From Bacillus sp. ISL-55 (GTDB lineage: Bacteria > Bacillota > Bacilli > Bacillales > Cytobacillaceae), in NCBI RefSeq assembly GCF_018613155.1, contig NZ_JAGGQU010000014.1, forward strand, positions 1-58,636: DNA of 58,636 bases. Direction: 5' to 3'. The notes beneath the pieces are model-generated. The model was not told where the DNA came from and ran no database searches. It saw only the letters and a list, made by a program, of their open reading frames with translations. Positions 19,014-28,935 of the stretch are shown here, one piece after another. Made by a program: the position numbers and the translations under genes. How positions within the stretch are numbered: the first letter of the stretch is position 1; every line of letters starts with the position of its first letter.

Positions 19014-20036
19014 TTACCTTGATTCTTTTGCTTTACTTTTAAATAAATCGATATGATCCAATGCCTTACCTGTACCAATTGCAACGCAGTCAAGCGGGTC
19101 TTCGGCAATCAAGACCGGCATCTTTGTTTCTTCACTGATGACCTTGTCCAAATTACGCAGCAATGCGCCTCCGCCAGTAAGGACAATTCCACGGTCCATG
19201 ATATCTGAAGCAAGTTCTGGCGGTGTTTTTTCAAGCGTAAGTTTAACAGCATCAACAATGGCGTATACTGTGTCACGCAGTGCTTTAGCAATTTCTTCTG
19301 CCGTAATTTCAATCGTCTTAGGCAATCCTGTCAGCAAGTCACGGCCGCGGATTTCCATATTTTCAATCCCATCGGCGTCTCCTGCTGAACCAACTTCCAT
19401 TTTAATCGCTTCAGCTGTTCTCTCACCGATCATCAGGTTGTAAGTTTTACGGATATAATTGATAATTGCAGCATCCATCTCATCACCAGCAATTCGGACA
19501 GATTGAGATGTCACGATTCCGCCAAGCGAAATGATCGCGACTTCTGTCGTACCGCCACCAATGTCGACAACCATGCTGCCAGTTGGCTCCCACACAGGAA
19601 GGTTTGCTCCGATTGCTGCTGCAAACGGTTCCTCAATCGTAAAGGCATCTCTTGCGCCTGCCTGGCGAGTTGCGTCAATAACCGCACGTTCCTCTACAGC
19701 TGTTATTCCAGAAGGAACACATACCATTACATACGGCTTGCCGGCAAACCAGCCTTTGTTCTTCGTTGCCTGTTTAATATAGTATTTCATCATTGACGCT
19801 GTTGTCTCGTAATCAGCAATGACTCCATCCTTCATCGGCCTTAATGCGACGACATTACCTGGTGTACGGCCGATCATATTTTTCGCATCATTACCGACAG
19901 CAACGATATTTTTTGTATCCGTCTGAAGCGCCACAACGGACGGCTCTCTTAAAACAATTCCTTTTCCTTTTACATAAACAAGTGTATTAGCAGTACCAAG
20001 GTCGATTCCGAGGTCTCTTGTTCCAATCCCAAACAT
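19014..20036 (-). CDS. mreB: Rod shape-determining actin homologue MreB
   Basis: The start [18 protein letters not shown] at 20036 has AAAGGGAG upstream and gives 340 aa; a frame 16 codons longer has no support. ATPase motifs [13 protein letters not shown] (phosphate 1), [12 protein letters not shown] (phosphate 2) and [13 protein letters not shown] (adenosine) are intact. MreB forms membrane filaments that direct lateral wall synthesis. It is first in mreBCD-minCD. Confidence 0.98.
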   Translation of the reverse strand: MFGIGTRDLGIDLGTANTLVYVKGKGIVLREPSVVALQTDTKNIVAVGNDAKNMIGRTPGNVVALRPMKDGVIADYETTASMMKYYIKQATKNKGWFAGKPYVMVCVPSGITAVEERAVIDATRQAGARDAFTIEEPFAAAIGANLPVWEPTGSMVVDIGGGTTEVAIISLGGIVTSQSVRIAGDEMDAAIINYIRKTYNLMIGERTAEAIKMEVGSAGDADGIENMEIRGRDLLTGLPKTIEITAEEIAKALRDTVYAIVDAVKLTLEKTPPELASDIMDRGIVLTGGGALLRNLDKVISEETKMPVLIAEDPLDCVAIGTGKALDHIDLFKSKAKESR

Positions 20037-20196
20037 GTTTGTATCTCCCTTTCTTAACAAAAAATGCAATAAAAGAACAGGCAATCTATAACAAAATTAG
20101 TTGATTGTTCATAGGCAGATTTCCCGACAAAATTTTAACTTTGTCCGCAAAAATCATAAATTATATTATATCGCAACGTCAATCAAAATCCTAGTA

Positions 20197-20886
20197 TCAT
20201 ACATACCCTTTTTCCTTCAAACTAACATATTTATTTTCCCCAATGATCAAATGATCTAACAATTCGATTCCGACAATTTTCCCGGACTCGGCAAGTCTTT
20301 TTGTCACTTCAATATCTTCCTTGCTTGGAGTCGGATCACCAGAAGGATGATTGTGGACGCAAATGACGGAGGCTGCCGATCTGCGGACCGCTTCTTTGAA
20401 CACCTCTCGCGGGTGAACAATCGAAGCGTTAAGGCTGCCGATAAATATCGTCTGCCTGTGCATCACCTGGTTTTTCGTATTCAAGTACAGGCATACAAAA
20501 TGCTCCTGTGTCAAAAAGCGCATATCATTCATTAAATATTTCGCACCGTCTTCCGGTGAGCGAATCACATAGCGTTCATCAAGGGTATGGTTGGCGATGC
20601 GCCTGCCGATTTCAACTGCCGCGAGGACATGGATCGCTTTTGCCTTTCCGATCCCTTTAATTTGAGTGAGCTCTTCCAGTGTAGCATCTTTCAGAAGACG
20701 CAGGCCCTCAAACTGGGCAAGCATTCGGTTTGCAAGCTGGAGGACTGATTCCTCCCGCGATCCAGTACCTAACAGCAGGGCAAGCAATTCATGATTGGAG
20801 AGGCTTTGGGGGCCATTCTGGACAAATCGCTCCCGCGGCCGCTCATTTTGCGGATAATCTCTGATCATTAATGAATTTGTAGACAA
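20197..20886 (-). CDS. radC: RadC family JAB/MPN domain protein
   Basis: The 229-aa protein has an N-terminal helix-hairpin-helix region (LTQIKGIGKAKAIHVLAA) and a C-terminal JAMM metal motif HNHPSGDPTPSKED. The old DNA repair assignment is doubtful and no enzymatic activity is established. The start at TTG 20886 follows GGGAGG by eight bases; an ATG six codons later is possible. Located between mreB and maf as in B. subtilis (ysxA). Confidence 0.93.
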   Translation of the reverse strand: MSTNSLMIRDYPQNERPRERFVQNGPQSLSNHELLALLLGTGSREESVLQLANRMLAQFEGLRLLKDATLEELTQIKGIGKAKAIHVLAAVEIGRRIANHTLDERYVIRSPEDGAKYLMNDMRFLTQEHFVCLYLNTKNQVMHRQTIFIGSLNASIVHPREVFKEAVRRSAASVICVHNHPSGDPTPSKEDIEVTKRLAESGKIVGIELLDHLIIGENKYVSLKEKGYV

Positions 20887-20951
20887 TAGATTTTCCTCCC
20901 GGTCATTGATTATGACGAGGGAAGTGTAGAAGAAGTTTCTGTGGCATTCTT

Positions 20952-21524
20952 TTAATAAGGAAGGTTGTAACCGATTTTTCTTAACTCCCTGATCAACTTG
21001 GATACAGGCAGTCCTACAACTGTGTAATAATCCCCACTGATCTCTTTAACAAGCATGCTGCCGAATCCCTGGATTCCATAGCCGCCCGCCTTATCGAATG
21101 GTTCACCGCTCTTTATATAGATGTCGATTTCTTCATCTGACAAATCCCAGAACGTCACATCTGTTTTTTCATAGAATCGCGTTTCCTTCTCAGGGGAGAT
21201 GATCGATACTCCTGTGTAGACTGAATGGGTGTTCCCAGACAGCTTTTTGAGCATCTGTAAGGCTTCTTGTCCGCTTTCAGGCTTTCCAAGGATTGTTCCA
21301 TCGTGGACCACGACAGTATCTGAGCCAATCACGAAACAACCTGGATAATCTTGAGCCACAGTTCCCGACTTTCTGGAAGCAAGCTCCATAACCACTTCAG
21401 CAGGGCTGAGGGACTCACTGAAACTTTCGTCTGCATCACTGCTCGAGATTTCGAATTCCAAGCGGAGGTTTTCAAGAAGTTCTTTTCGCCGTGGAGAAGA
21501 AGAGGCTAAAATGAGGCGTTGCAT
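20952..21524 (-). CDS. maf: Maf family nucleotide pyrophosphatase
   Basis: The start MQRLILASSSPRRKELL at 21524 has AAAGGTG upstream and gives 190 aa. ASSSPRRKELL is the Maf signature loop, with DADESFSE and VIGSDTVVV as further active-site motifs and FDKAGGYGIQGFG near the C-terminus. Maf proteins hydrolyse dTTP/UTP or modified nucleotides and act on septum formation in B. subtilis. Confidence 0.95.
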   Translation of the reverse strand: MQRLILASSSPRRKELLENLRLEFEISSSDADESFSESLSPAEVVMELASRKSGTVAQDYPGCFVIGSDTVVVHDGTILGKPESGQEALQMLKKLSGNTHSVYTGVSIISPEKETRFYEKTDVTFWDLSDEEIDIYIKSGEPFDKAGGYGIQGFGSMLVKEISGDYYTVVGLPVSKLIRELRKIGYNLPY

Positions 21525-21619
21525 AAAATCACCTTTCTTTTCTTTTTGCATCAAAGGGAGATACAAGCTAATACTATCAAAGTTCACCAATTCAAACAAT
21601 CTAAAGTCCTTATTCTGGC

Positions 21620-21662
21620 AAAAAAAATCAGAGCTTGGCGCATTTTGCCGAAGGCTCTGTTA
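21620..21662 (-). terminator. Terminator after spoIIB
   Basis: On the minus strand ACAGAGC and GCTCTGA form a stem with an inner GGC/GCC pair, followed by eight T. It separates spoIIB from maf. Confidence 0.8.
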
Positions 21663-21712
21663 TTTTGTACAATTTTCCGAGAAATATTCTATCTGTCATG
21701 TCTGTTGCTTTG

Positions 21713-22873
21713 TTACTTTCCAATCATTTGATATGCAGAAAGGAATGCCAGGAGGCTTTTCTCCATTTCCGCCAGCTGATTGGCATCCTTACTTTTCTGG
21801 TAGCTGATAAAAGCAACACCCGCCCTCTCCATGCTCGCCTTAGCCTTCAGGACGGTTGGGTCTTTTATACTCTTGTCTTCAATCTTGCTTATCATGTTCT
21901 GGGACTTTTCTACTTTCTGGACTTCCTCCGGCGCAGCTGCTGATCCGCTCATCAAGATAGGATAGATTTCCGGTGCCTGCTTGAGGAATTCCGATTCAGC
22001 TGCTGTTAAGCCGTCTGCCGTTCCACCTGAAATTTCAAATGGTTTAGCGAACACCTCAACCCCTTTGGCTTTTAGTGCCTCCGCCTGTTGCTTGGCAGCC
22101 TCAATGCTCCCGGCAGTTCCTAAATAGACGGCGAACTGGCCATTCACAGGAAATACTTCAGCTGGGACTCCCTGGCCTGCCAGAAGATTCACCCTTTCCT
22201 TGGCAGCAGCCTCTGTAGTGAAAATGCCATTCTGGACGACAAAGGTCGGGATTGAGGTTAACTCAATCGACTCCTTCCCGGCTGCCGGTTTCTCTGCTGG
22301 TTGGCCGGCTTTCGGCGTAGTGACGGCTGGTGCAGCTGTATCTGGTTCTGATGGCAGGAATTTAAGGAATGTTACTCCAAACGCCGTTCCGAGCAAAACG
22401 GCAAAAAGTACATTCATAATAATAGTCGTATAAAGGCGATTGTTTTTTTTAGACTTCGTATTCCAAACCGAAATGCCAATCCCTTTCTTTTTTGGTTTTT
22501 TTTCTTGCTTCGGAGCGATTTTGTATTCTTTGATGATTTCCTCTTCGACAGGATCAGGCAAGATCCAGTCAAAGCTTTCCTCGGTCTGTTCCTGGGCAGC
22601 CGCTGTTTCATTCAACGCAGCATCATTGTCCAGCGGATACACCCTGCTTCGGCTTTCTTGGCTCTCATTGATCTGGTAACTGCTGCTTTTTTCTTTATTA
22701 TACCTTGGCTTTTCAAAGGAATCTTCTTGTACAGGTTTCTTGATGGTTCCATTATCCTTAACTTTTTTGTCTGCCTGAACCGGACGGTCCTTGCCATTAA
22801 TCTTGATCGTGATCGTCTTTCCATGCTTGTCCAATGCTTGTACCTCCCCCTGCCCGTTCCTATTTTGCTCCAT
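21713..22873 (-). CDS. spoIIB: Stage II sporulation protein B-like, SPOR domain
   Basis: The 386-aa protein has a long charged cytoplasmic region (1-150), a single membrane helix (about 151-170, IIMNVLFAVLLGTAFGVTFL), a Thr/Pro/Ala linker and a C-terminal SPOR-like domain (IPTFVVQNGIFTTEAAAKER, FPVNGQFAVYLGTAGSIEAA) expected to bind denuded septal peptidoglycan. Position between maf and the prepilin peptidase locus matches spoIIB, which helps septal dissolution during engulfment. Sequence is weakly conserved in the family, so the name relies on architecture and synteny. Confidence 0.85.
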   Translation of the reverse strand: MEQNRNGQGEVQALDKHGKTITIKINGKDRPVQADKKVKDNGTIKKPVQEDSFEKPRYNKEKSSSYQINESQESRSRVYPLDNDAALNETAAAQEQTEESFDWILPDPVEEEIIKEYKIAPKQEKKPKKKGIGISVWNTKSKKNNRLYTTIIMNVLFAVLLGTAFGVTFLKFLPSEPDTAAPAVTTPKAGQPAEKPAAGKESIELTSIPTFVVQNGIFTTEAAAKERVNLLAGQGVPAEVFPVNGQFAVYLGTAGSIEAAKQQAEALKAKGVEVFAKPFEISGGTADGLTAAESEFLKQAPEIYPILMSGSAAAPEEVQKVEKSQNMISKIEDKSIKDPTVLKAKASMERAGVAFISYQKSKDANQLAEMEKSLLAFLSAYQMIGK

Positions 22874-22887
22874 CCTATCATAATGGC

Positions 22888-22922
22888 AAAAAAAAATAAC
22901 AAGACTTTTGTCGTCTTGTTAT
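22888..22922 (-). terminator. Terminator of the type IV pilus operon
   Basis: On the minus strand ATAACAAGAC and GTCTTGTTAT form a strong stem followed by nine T. It ends the pilus operon before spoIIB. Confidence 0.9.
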
Positions 22923-22952
22923 AGAATGCTTTCGTCAATTTTTTTACTAGAT

Positions 22953-23744
22953 TTAGTTTTCGTCCGCACTCTCGGTATCATCCGCTTCCGACTGCTGTGA
23001 TTCTACTAGATTATCCTCTGAATAATCGCCGAAAGTCGGGAACGGGTTGCGTTTGTTGGCTGGGGCTGGGGTTTCGATCTGCATTTTGTCACCTTTGTCA
23101 TTCTCCAGTGGGAAATAAAAAGCAGAAAGATTAAGAGTGAACGATATGATTTCCTTTTGTTCTACATCATAATCAATACGATCAGGTCCTTCAAAGTCAA
23201 TGGACTCAATGATGACTTCTCTTTTCGATTCTTCGAGTGATTGGATGAATTTCTCCAAACCTTCATATCCCTTAGTTTTGACAGAAAGTGTTACTGAGGT
23301 TTTTTGCAGGCCCTCCGGCATACTGTCTGACATTTCAACATTTTTGTCATTTGTTTTAGAATCATTTGATTCCTGATCAGAATCTGCTGCAGTTTCCTTC
23401 TGATCCGCAGAATCTTTTTCTCCAAACTCCATTAACGTAATGGTACTGTCAGAAACTATTTCTGCTTTTTCGAAATTCAGGATCAACTGCTCCGTGAATG
23501 GTTCTTTCGGAATGATTTTATATAATTCTGAAGCACTCTTTATTTCCCCAGAAGGAACTGAAGTCATCCTTTTTTCGTAGGCAGCCTGTAGTTGTTTTTC
23601 CGTTTTAAGCTGCTGTTCTTTCTGTATAACATTTTCCTTCAGCGGACTTAAGTATGCGATTGAAATAATGAAGTACAAAATCAGCATGATGAGCAGGCTG
23701 GATATAAGAATAAAGATATCTTTTTTTGAGAATTGGAGGTTCAT
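22953..23744 (-). CDS. pilO: PilO-like type IV pilus assembly protein
   Basis: A 263-aa protein with a short N-terminus, one membrane helix (about 10-30, IFILISSLLIMLILYFIISI), a coiled coil (about 35-60) and a C-terminal ferredoxin-like fold with TLSVKTKGYEGLEKFIQSLEE, typical of PilO/GspM proteins. Acidic, low-complexity stretches lie in the middle and at the end. It would join PilN in the inner-membrane alignment complex. Its ATG overlaps the pilN stop (ATGA). It is the last gene of the operon. No PilP or PilQ follows, as expected without an outer membrane. Confidence 0.8.
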   Translation of the reverse strand: MNLQFSKKDIFILISSLLIMLILYFIISIAYLSPLKENVIQKEQQLKTEKQLQAAYEKRMTSVPSGEIKSASELYKIIPKEPFTEQLILNFEKAEIVSDSTITLMEFGEKDSADQKETAADSDQESNDSKTNDKNVEMSDSMPEGLQKTSVTLSVKTKGYEGLEKFIQSLEESKREVIIESIDFEGPDRIDYDVEQKEIISFTLNLSAFYFPLENDKGDKMQIETPAPANKRNPFPTFGDYSEDNLVESQQSEADDTESADEN

Positions 23745-24361
23745 GATTCTTTCCCTCCAGTATTTTGATATTCCTTTGTGAAGAATTCCCTATTAAAATG
23801 AATTTCAAATTCTGAATAATAAGTTGGCATAAGAACCTCTGTGGCTTCCGTATTCGAACTACTGCCAGATTCCTTTCCCTCTTCTTTCACAGCTTCAAGA
23901 GTCAAAATGGAGGCATTATTAACCCATTTAGAGTGTTTAAGTGAACTTAAGAAATAGGCAGCATCTCTTGAGGATTCGAATTGAACTTTAACACCGACGA
24001 TCCCTTCACCATTATAGCTTAATGATTGTATGAACCCTTGTTCAGGGAGCAACGCAATAAGGATTCTGAGCAATTTTACCGTTTCTGGAGTATAACTTTC
24101 AGCCCATGTAACAGCTCTCTGCAGATTTCCCGTGGAATCACTGCTTTCTTGGTCTGAAATTTTGGTTTGTAAGGCGGTATTTAATTTTTGCATCGATTCA
24201 ATCTCTTGATCCACTTTTTTCAATGAAGTTTCATTCATTCTTGCCTGAACAAAAACCCCAATGGAAACCAGAACGAAGATGAACAGTAAAATAAGTGCGA
24301 TGGAAAGTGAAGAAGATGTTTTATGTTCTTTTTTGGGAAGTAAATTAATTTCTACAAGCAT
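23741..24361 (-). CDS. pilN: PilN-like type IV pilus assembly protein
   Basis: The protein (206 aa from ATG 24361; an ATG two codons earlier would overlap the pilM stop) begins MLVEINLLPKKE, the classic PilN N-terminus (INLLP) that binds PilM. A membrane helix (about 19-38) and a coiled coil follow, then a C-terminal domain with GIVGVKVQFESSRDAAYFLSSL. It belongs to the PilMNO platform. Confidence 0.85.
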   Translation of the reverse strand: MLVEINLLPKKEHKTSSSLSIALILLFIFVLVSIGVFVQARMNETSLKKVDQEIESMQKLNTALQTKISDQESSDSTGNLQRAVTWAESYTPETVKLLRILIALLPEQGFIQSLSYNGEGIVGVKVQFESSRDAAYFLSSLKHSKWVNNASILTLEAVKEEGKESGSSSNTEATEVLMPTYYSEFEIHFNREFFTKEYQNTGGKES

Positions 24362-24363
24362 CT

Positions 24364-25347
24364 TCATACCTCTTTCAACCCAAGTCCTAAAGCCAAATAA
24401 TGGGCTCGTGAAATTCCGCTTGCTGCTTCAGGCAGTTTTTTTTCCAGAGTAACTACCTGGATTTCAAAGCGTTCACTCATTTCGTTAATGATTTTTGTCA
24501 TCATAGGATGATCGCCATTTAATAAGATTTTCGTGATGGAGTTTTTGCCGTGGGTAAGAGAATATCGATAAAAGTCGAGCAATTTGTTGATTTCCTTATA
24601 AATATCTTCGAATTGAAACACAAATTCATTTGCATCCCCTTCAAAGGACAACTCCTGGGTACCAGATATCCCTAACTTCACTTGCCAATCAGATTGCATT
24701 TCAACCGGAATATGTCTCATAAATATCGGTATTGTCCCCTCGAAGATACACATACTGACCACCCCTAAATCAAATTGAATGGTCATTAGATTTTCATTTT
24801 CTTCTGAAAGACCAAGAAAGTGATAGAGTCTATAGGCAGCAAGTGGAGAAATATCGGCAGCCACTGGTTTAAGTCTTGCTTCTTTTAAGAGGTTAGCATA
24901 TTCCAAAACATACTCTTCTGGAGCAGCAAACAAAAGGATTTCCCTTTTATTATTTTCTACACTTACTGGAAAGGTATCAAAAACGGGTTCATCAAAAGGC
25001 AAATGAATGCTTGAACCCAACTCGAGATAAAGGTATCCTTGAATCTCATCATCTTTAACATCAACAGGGATCGCGACTTTACGAATGATCACCAGCGAAT
25101 CAGGCACAAGGAATCTAACTTCTCTATTCTTGATTCCCCAATCTGCTATACACTCATCAAGGATGAAAGATAGCGTTTCGACATCCTGAATCTTACCATC
25201 AGAAATAATTCCAGCAGGAAGAAAACGTTCTCCCGTGGCTGATACAACAATCGGGTTTCTTTGTTTTAGTTCAACATACCGAATGGAGTGGTCATTCAAT
25301 ACAAGATTAATCATCTTTTTTCGTCCGGTAAAGATGGATATAGCCAT
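24364..25347 (-). CDS. pilM: PilM-like actin-fold type IV pilus protein
   Basis: The start MAISIFTGRKKMINLVLND at 25347 has AAGGAG eight bases upstream. The 327-aa protein has a FtsA/PilM-like fold with VRFLVPDSLVIIRKVAIP, FDTFPVSVENNKREILLFAA, FDLGVVSMCIF and GISRAHYLALGLGLKE. It is cytoplasmic and would bind the PilN N-terminus. The phosphate loops are weak compared with Gram-negative PilM, so ATP binding is uncertain. Confidence 0.83.
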   Translation of the reverse strand: MAISIFTGRKKMINLVLNDHSIRYVELKQRNPIVVSATGERFLPAGIISDGKIQDVETLSFILDECIADWGIKNREVRFLVPDSLVIIRKVAIPVDVKDDEIQGYLYLELGSSIHLPFDEPVFDTFPVSVENNKREILLFAAPEEYVLEYANLLKEARLKPVAADISPLAAYRLYHFLGLSEENENLMTIQFDLGVVSMCIFEGTIPIFMRHIPVEMQSDWQVKLGISGTQELSFEGDANEFVFQFEDIYKEINKLLDFYRYSLTHGKNSITKILLNGDHPMMTKIINEMSERFEIQVVTLEKKLPEAASGISRAHYLALGLGLKEV

Positions 25348-25364
25348 GATCAAAACTCCTTCAA

Positions 25365-26114
25365 TCAAAATCCTGATGTTAATAGACTCATATATTCTGC
25401 GATCAAATAATCCCCGAAAAAGTATGCAACAAGTGTACCCAACGCAATAAATGGACCGAATGGAATAGTTTGTCTGCGTTTTATGGCTCCAAGAAGAAGG
25501 CCAATGACACCAAAGAACGCTCCAAACAATGTGGATAAGAAGAAGGAAAGCAGCAGCATTTTCACTCCAAGCACGAAGCCCACCACTGCAAAAAGCTTGA
25601 TGTCTCCCCCGCCCATGCCGCCCTTACTGACAACAGCAATCAATAACAGGAGAAAAAAGCCTACTGCAGCACCAGCGAGGGAATCCCACCATGGAATAAG
25701 AGGAATAAAAACTCGTTCAATAAGGAACAGACCTGCAAAGAACATCAACACTTTGTCAGGAATGATCATATACGCTAAATCTGAGACCGTAATGATAACC
25801 AACATAGAAATGAGAGTTAACGCAATCACTAACTCTCCACTCCAGCCAACAATCAATGGTGCGATCGCAAAAAGCGCACCAGTCAATAACTCAAAAAAAG
25901 GATAAACGGGCGAAATGCGCGCCTTGCATTGGCGGCATTTCCCCCTCTGTATAAAATATGATAGTATCGGTATTAATTCCCAGGCAGTCAATTGATGGCC
26001 ACACTTCGTACAAGAAGAACGCGGTGCCACGATTGATTTCCCTTCTGGCACACGCAGAGCTACTACGTTGTAGAAGGAGCCTAGAACTATACCAAATATA
26101 ATAAGAAAAGCCAT
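25365..26114 (-). CDS. pilD: Type IV prepilin peptidase (PilD/ComC)
   Basis: A 249-aa aspartic protease in the membrane that cleaves prepilins after Gly and methylates the new N-terminus. The catalytic aspartates are in ITVSDLAYMIIPD and GMGGGDIKLF. The cytoplasmic zinc-binding pairs CTKCGHQLTAWELIP and CRQCKARISPVYP are present, so methylation is likely. It sits where comC is found in B. subtilis (spoIIB-comC-folC) and presumably serves both this pilus and any competence pseudopilus. Confidence 0.95.
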   Translation of the reverse strand: MAFLIIFGIVLGSFYNVVALRVPEGKSIVAPRSSCTKCGHQLTAWELIPILSYFIQRGKCRQCKARISPVYPFFELLTGALFAIAPLIVGWSGELVIALTLISMLVIITVSDLAYMIIPDKVLMFFAGLFLIERVFIPLIPWWDSLAGAAVGFFLLLLIAVVSKGGMGGGDIKLFAVVGFVLGVKMLLLSFFLSTLFGAFFGVIGLLLGAIKRRQTIPFGPFIALGTLVAYFFGDYLIAEYMSLLTSGF

Positions 26115-26549
26115 TTATTCAGTGAATTCAGCTAGTTGGTCTTCTGTAACACTAGCATTAGCTGAAGTATTAGGAAGTACCTCCGAGGCATCATGATTCG
26201 AGATGGAATATACATTTGTAACTGGATTAAAAGTCACAGTATAATCATCATCCTTCACTTTCGATACATATTTTCCTAAACCCGCATATCCTGCTGCACC
26301 TTCTGCCCCTTCTTCAGCATCATGTTTCCACTGATTAAAGCTATCATCCTCTGCATGAGCTAATTTTGCGGCATTGATTATAGATAATGCTTCAACCACC
26401 TTTGCATTATCTTTGGATTTTTGTATAACATTACCAATACTTGGAACCGCAATAGCAGCAATAATCCCTATAATCACAATTACAGCCAAAAGTTCTACCA
26501 AAGTAAAACCTCTCTGGCTTTTCAATTTCTTTTTCATGTTTTTCAACAT
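26115..26549 (-). CDS. pilA: Major type IV pilin (type IVa-like)
   Basis: The 144-aa prepilin has a positively charged leader (MLKNMKKKLKSQRG) with cleavage expected between G and F, then FTLVELLAVIVIIGIIAAIA with Glu at mature position 5. The mature protein is about 130 aa, with no cysteine pair near the C-terminus. A good AAAGGAG site and a 123-bp gap before it make it probably the most highly translated pilin here. Called major pilin by size, classical leader and position after pilC; ComGC homologues look similar. Confidence 0.85.
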   Translation of the reverse strand: MLKNMKKKLKSQRGFTLVELLAVIVIIGIIAAIAVPSIGNVIQKSKDNAKVVEALSIINAAKLAHAEDDSFNQWKHDAEEGAEGAAGYAGLGKYVSKVKDDDYTVTFNPVTNVYSISNHDASEVLPNTSANASVTEDQLAEFTE

Positions 26550-26672
26550 AATATCCCTCTCCTTTTAGGTATTTTCACCTATGACATATGCTATATGTAT
26601 CTATCAAACAGTATAACGGATTGATAGAAAAAATAGAATGATAAATATTGTTTTTTGTAAGTTTTTGTCGTG

Positions 26673-27878
26673 TCAGCCTACGTGGTTGAAAATCTCGAAC
26701 ATTGGGACCATGATAGCGATGACAATCGTGCCCACCAATCCTGCCAGCAGGACGATCATGAGGGGCTCAATCAGTGACTTTAATTGGTCTGTGCTGTGTT
26801 CGACTTCTTTTTCGTAGAAGTCTGCTACTTTACTGAGCATGGCATCCAATGACCCGGTTTCTTCTCCAATTGCAATCATCTGAGTTACAAGGGGTGGAAA
26901 TGCCCAGTGATTTCTCATCGGCCCTGTTAATGACTGGCCTTTTTCCAATGAGTCTCTTGACTCTCTTACCACTTTGGCTAGTACTTCATTTTCTACTACT
27001 CTTTCGACAATGGAAAGTGCTTGCAGAATGGGAACAGAGCTTGCAAACAATGAGCTTAATGTCCTCGAAAATCTGGCAATCGCTCCTTTTTGGAGCAACT
27101 TTCCGAAAACCGGAATTCTTAACAGTGCGTAATCAAGATAGTATTTTGTCTGTCTATTATTCTTCAATACCATGATGAGCAGTGTGATTGCCAAAGCCAA
27201 TAATATGATGAGCCACCAAAACGATTGCATGAATTCACTCGCATTTAGCACGAATTTTGTGATTCCTGGAAGCTCTCCTCCAAAGTCTGAGAACATGTCA
27301 ACGAATGTAGGGACTACTGCCACCAGCAGAAAAATGACGACAATGATTGCCAATGCACCTATGACAGCCGGGTAACTTAAGGCTGCGACGATTTTCTTTC
27401 TTGTATTATGTTGTTTTTCGTAATGCTCCGCTAATCTTTCCAATGTTTCATCCATATTCCCGCCAGCTTCTCCTGCTTTGATCATATTGATAAACATCGG
27501 CGAGAAGATTTTACTATGCTTTGCCGCAGCATGGGATAGCGGATTTCCTTCACGCAGCTCTTGTTCAATATCAAAGAGTGCCTTCTTTAGCGCTTTACTT
27601 TCTGTTTGGGCAGCAAGAATCTTTGTCGAATCAACAACAGATACACCTGCTTTGAGAAGAGTAGCAAATTGTCTTAGGTAAATGACAAGATGTTGCAGTT
27701 TAACTGGATTACCAATGGTTATTTCTTTTGTCAACAGTGATTCCTGGATCTCTAAGATCTCAGTCGTCCTGATTCCCTCTGTGCGAAGCTTTTCAAGGGC
27801 TTCCCTTTTGGTAGAAGCGGTAATCGTCCCCGAGCGCTTTCCTGAACGGTCTCTTCCGGTATATTTAAATCTAGCCAT
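26673..27878 (-). CDS. pilC: Type IV pilus platform protein PilC
   Basis: A 401-aa polytopic protein of the GspF/PilC family with two repeated GspF domains: LRQFATLLKAGVSVVDSTK...MIKAGEAGGNMDETLERLA and FSRTLSSLFASSVPILQAL...MIAIGEETGSLDAMLSKVA. Three membrane segments lie at about 170-195, 215-238 and 370-395. It couples the ATPases PilB and PilT to pilin insertion. It follows pilT by 3 bp. Confidence 0.95.
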   Translation of the reverse strand: MARFKYTGRDRSGKRSGTITASTKREALEKLRTEGIRTTEILEIQESLLTKEITIGNPVKLQHLVIYLRQFATLLKAGVSVVDSTKILAAQTESKALKKALFDIEQELREGNPLSHAAAKHSKIFSPMFINMIKAGEAGGNMDETLERLAEHYEKQHNTRKKIVAALSYPAVIGALAIIVVIFLLVAVVPTFVDMFSDFGGELPGITKFVLNASEFMQSFWWLIILLALAITLLIMVLKNNRQTKYYLDYALLRIPVFGKLLQKGAIARFSRTLSSLFASSVPILQALSIVERVVENEVLAKVVRESRDSLEKGQSLTGPMRNHWAFPPLVTQMIAIGEETGSLDAMLSKVADFYEKEVEHSTDQLKSLIEPLMIVLLAGLVGTIVIAIMVPMFEIFNHVG

Positions 27879-27881
27879 GAA

Positions 27882-28922
27882 TTACACCATTGTTTCCTGA
27901 AGATAAGGTTCTGCAGAATCCCTGGAAATCATCCCTTTTTGGACAAGCTCCTTCACATCCATTTCAAGGGTGTGCATGCCATAGGAACGGGAAGTTTGCA
28001 TGATGCTGATGATTTGATGGATTTTTTCATTCCGGATCAAGTTTGCTACTGCCGAGTTATTAATAAGGATTTCTGTTGCTCCGATCCTTCCTTGCTTTTC
28101 TATCGTTGGGAATAATCGTTGCGAAATCACAGAAACGAGCACTGAAGCAAGCTGAATACGTATTTGTGCCTGCTGCGATGGCGGAAAGACATCGATAATC
28201 CGATTGATTGTTGCTGGAGCACTTGAAGTATGCAATGTACCGAAAACAAGATGTCCAGTTTCAGCCGCCGTAATTGCTGTCTGAATGGTTTCCAAGTCTC
28301 GCATTTCACCGACCAGAATCACATCCGGGTCCTGTCGCAGGGCGGCTCTCAATCCGTTGGCAAAGTTATTCGTGTCAAACCCCACTTCACGCTGATCAAT
28401 AATCGAGCTTCCATGCTTGTGTAAATATTCAATTGGATCTTCTAGTGTGATGACGTGCTTCCTCATTGTTTCATTCATATACTGTATCATCGCTGCTAGA
28501 GTAGTAGATTTTCCGCTCCCTGTAGGACCCGTTACAAGTACCAATCCTTGTGGCTTCTCCGATATTTTTTTCAGTATTTCCGGAAGTTTAAGATCTTCAA
28601 TGGTCGGAATACTTGTAGGAACAATACGAATGGCCATGGATACACAGCCTCTTTGATGATAAGTATTAATCCGAAAACGTGACACACCAGGGATTCCATA
28701 AGAAAAGTCCAGCTCGCCTTGTTCCTTAAATCGTGCCCACATTTTTTCAGGGATAATCGCCTTTGCCATTCCCTCTGTTTCTTCAGGAAGAAGCGACTCT
28801 TTGCCATACTTTCTAAGATCCCCATTAATCCTCATTACAGGAGGCACACCTACTGTTATATGGATATCTGACGCTTTTAGCTCAAAACCTGCTTGAAGCA
28901 GTCGTTCAATTTTATCTTTCAT
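27882..28922 (-). CDS. pilT: Twitching motility retraction ATPase PilT
   Basis: A 346-aa hexameric ATPase. Walker A is GPTGSGKSTTLAA, the Asp box ITLEDPIEYLH, Walker B VILVGEMRDLET and the His box GHLVFGTLHTSSA. The C-terminal NSAVANLIRNEKIHQI corresponds to the AIRNLIRE motif needed for retraction. Presence of PilT indicates a retractable pilus rather than a competence pseudopilus, which lacks it. Start ATG at 28922 follows GGGGGAG. Confidence 0.97.
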   Translation of the reverse strand: MKDKIERLLQAGFELKASDIHITVGVPPVMRINGDLRKYGKESLLPEETEGMAKAIIPEKMWARFKEQGELDFSYGIPGVSRFRINTYHQRGCVSMAIRIVPTSIPTIEDLKLPEILKKISEKPQGLVLVTGPTGSGKSTTLAAMIQYMNETMRKHVITLEDPIEYLHKHGSSIIDQREVGFDTNNFANGLRAALRQDPDVILVGEMRDLETIQTAITAAETGHLVFGTLHTSSAPATINRIIDVFPPSQQAQIRIQLASVLVSVISQRLFPTIEKQGRIGATEILINNSAVANLIRNEKIHQIISIMQTSRSYGMHTLEMDVKELVQKGMISRDSAEPYLQETMV

Positions 28923-28935
28923 CTACTCTCCCCCG

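Noticed and set aside
26115-26549. comG competence operon
   Set aside because: The pilin resembles ComGC, but PilT, PilM, PilN and PilO are present and comG-type gene order is absent, so this is a pilus operon.
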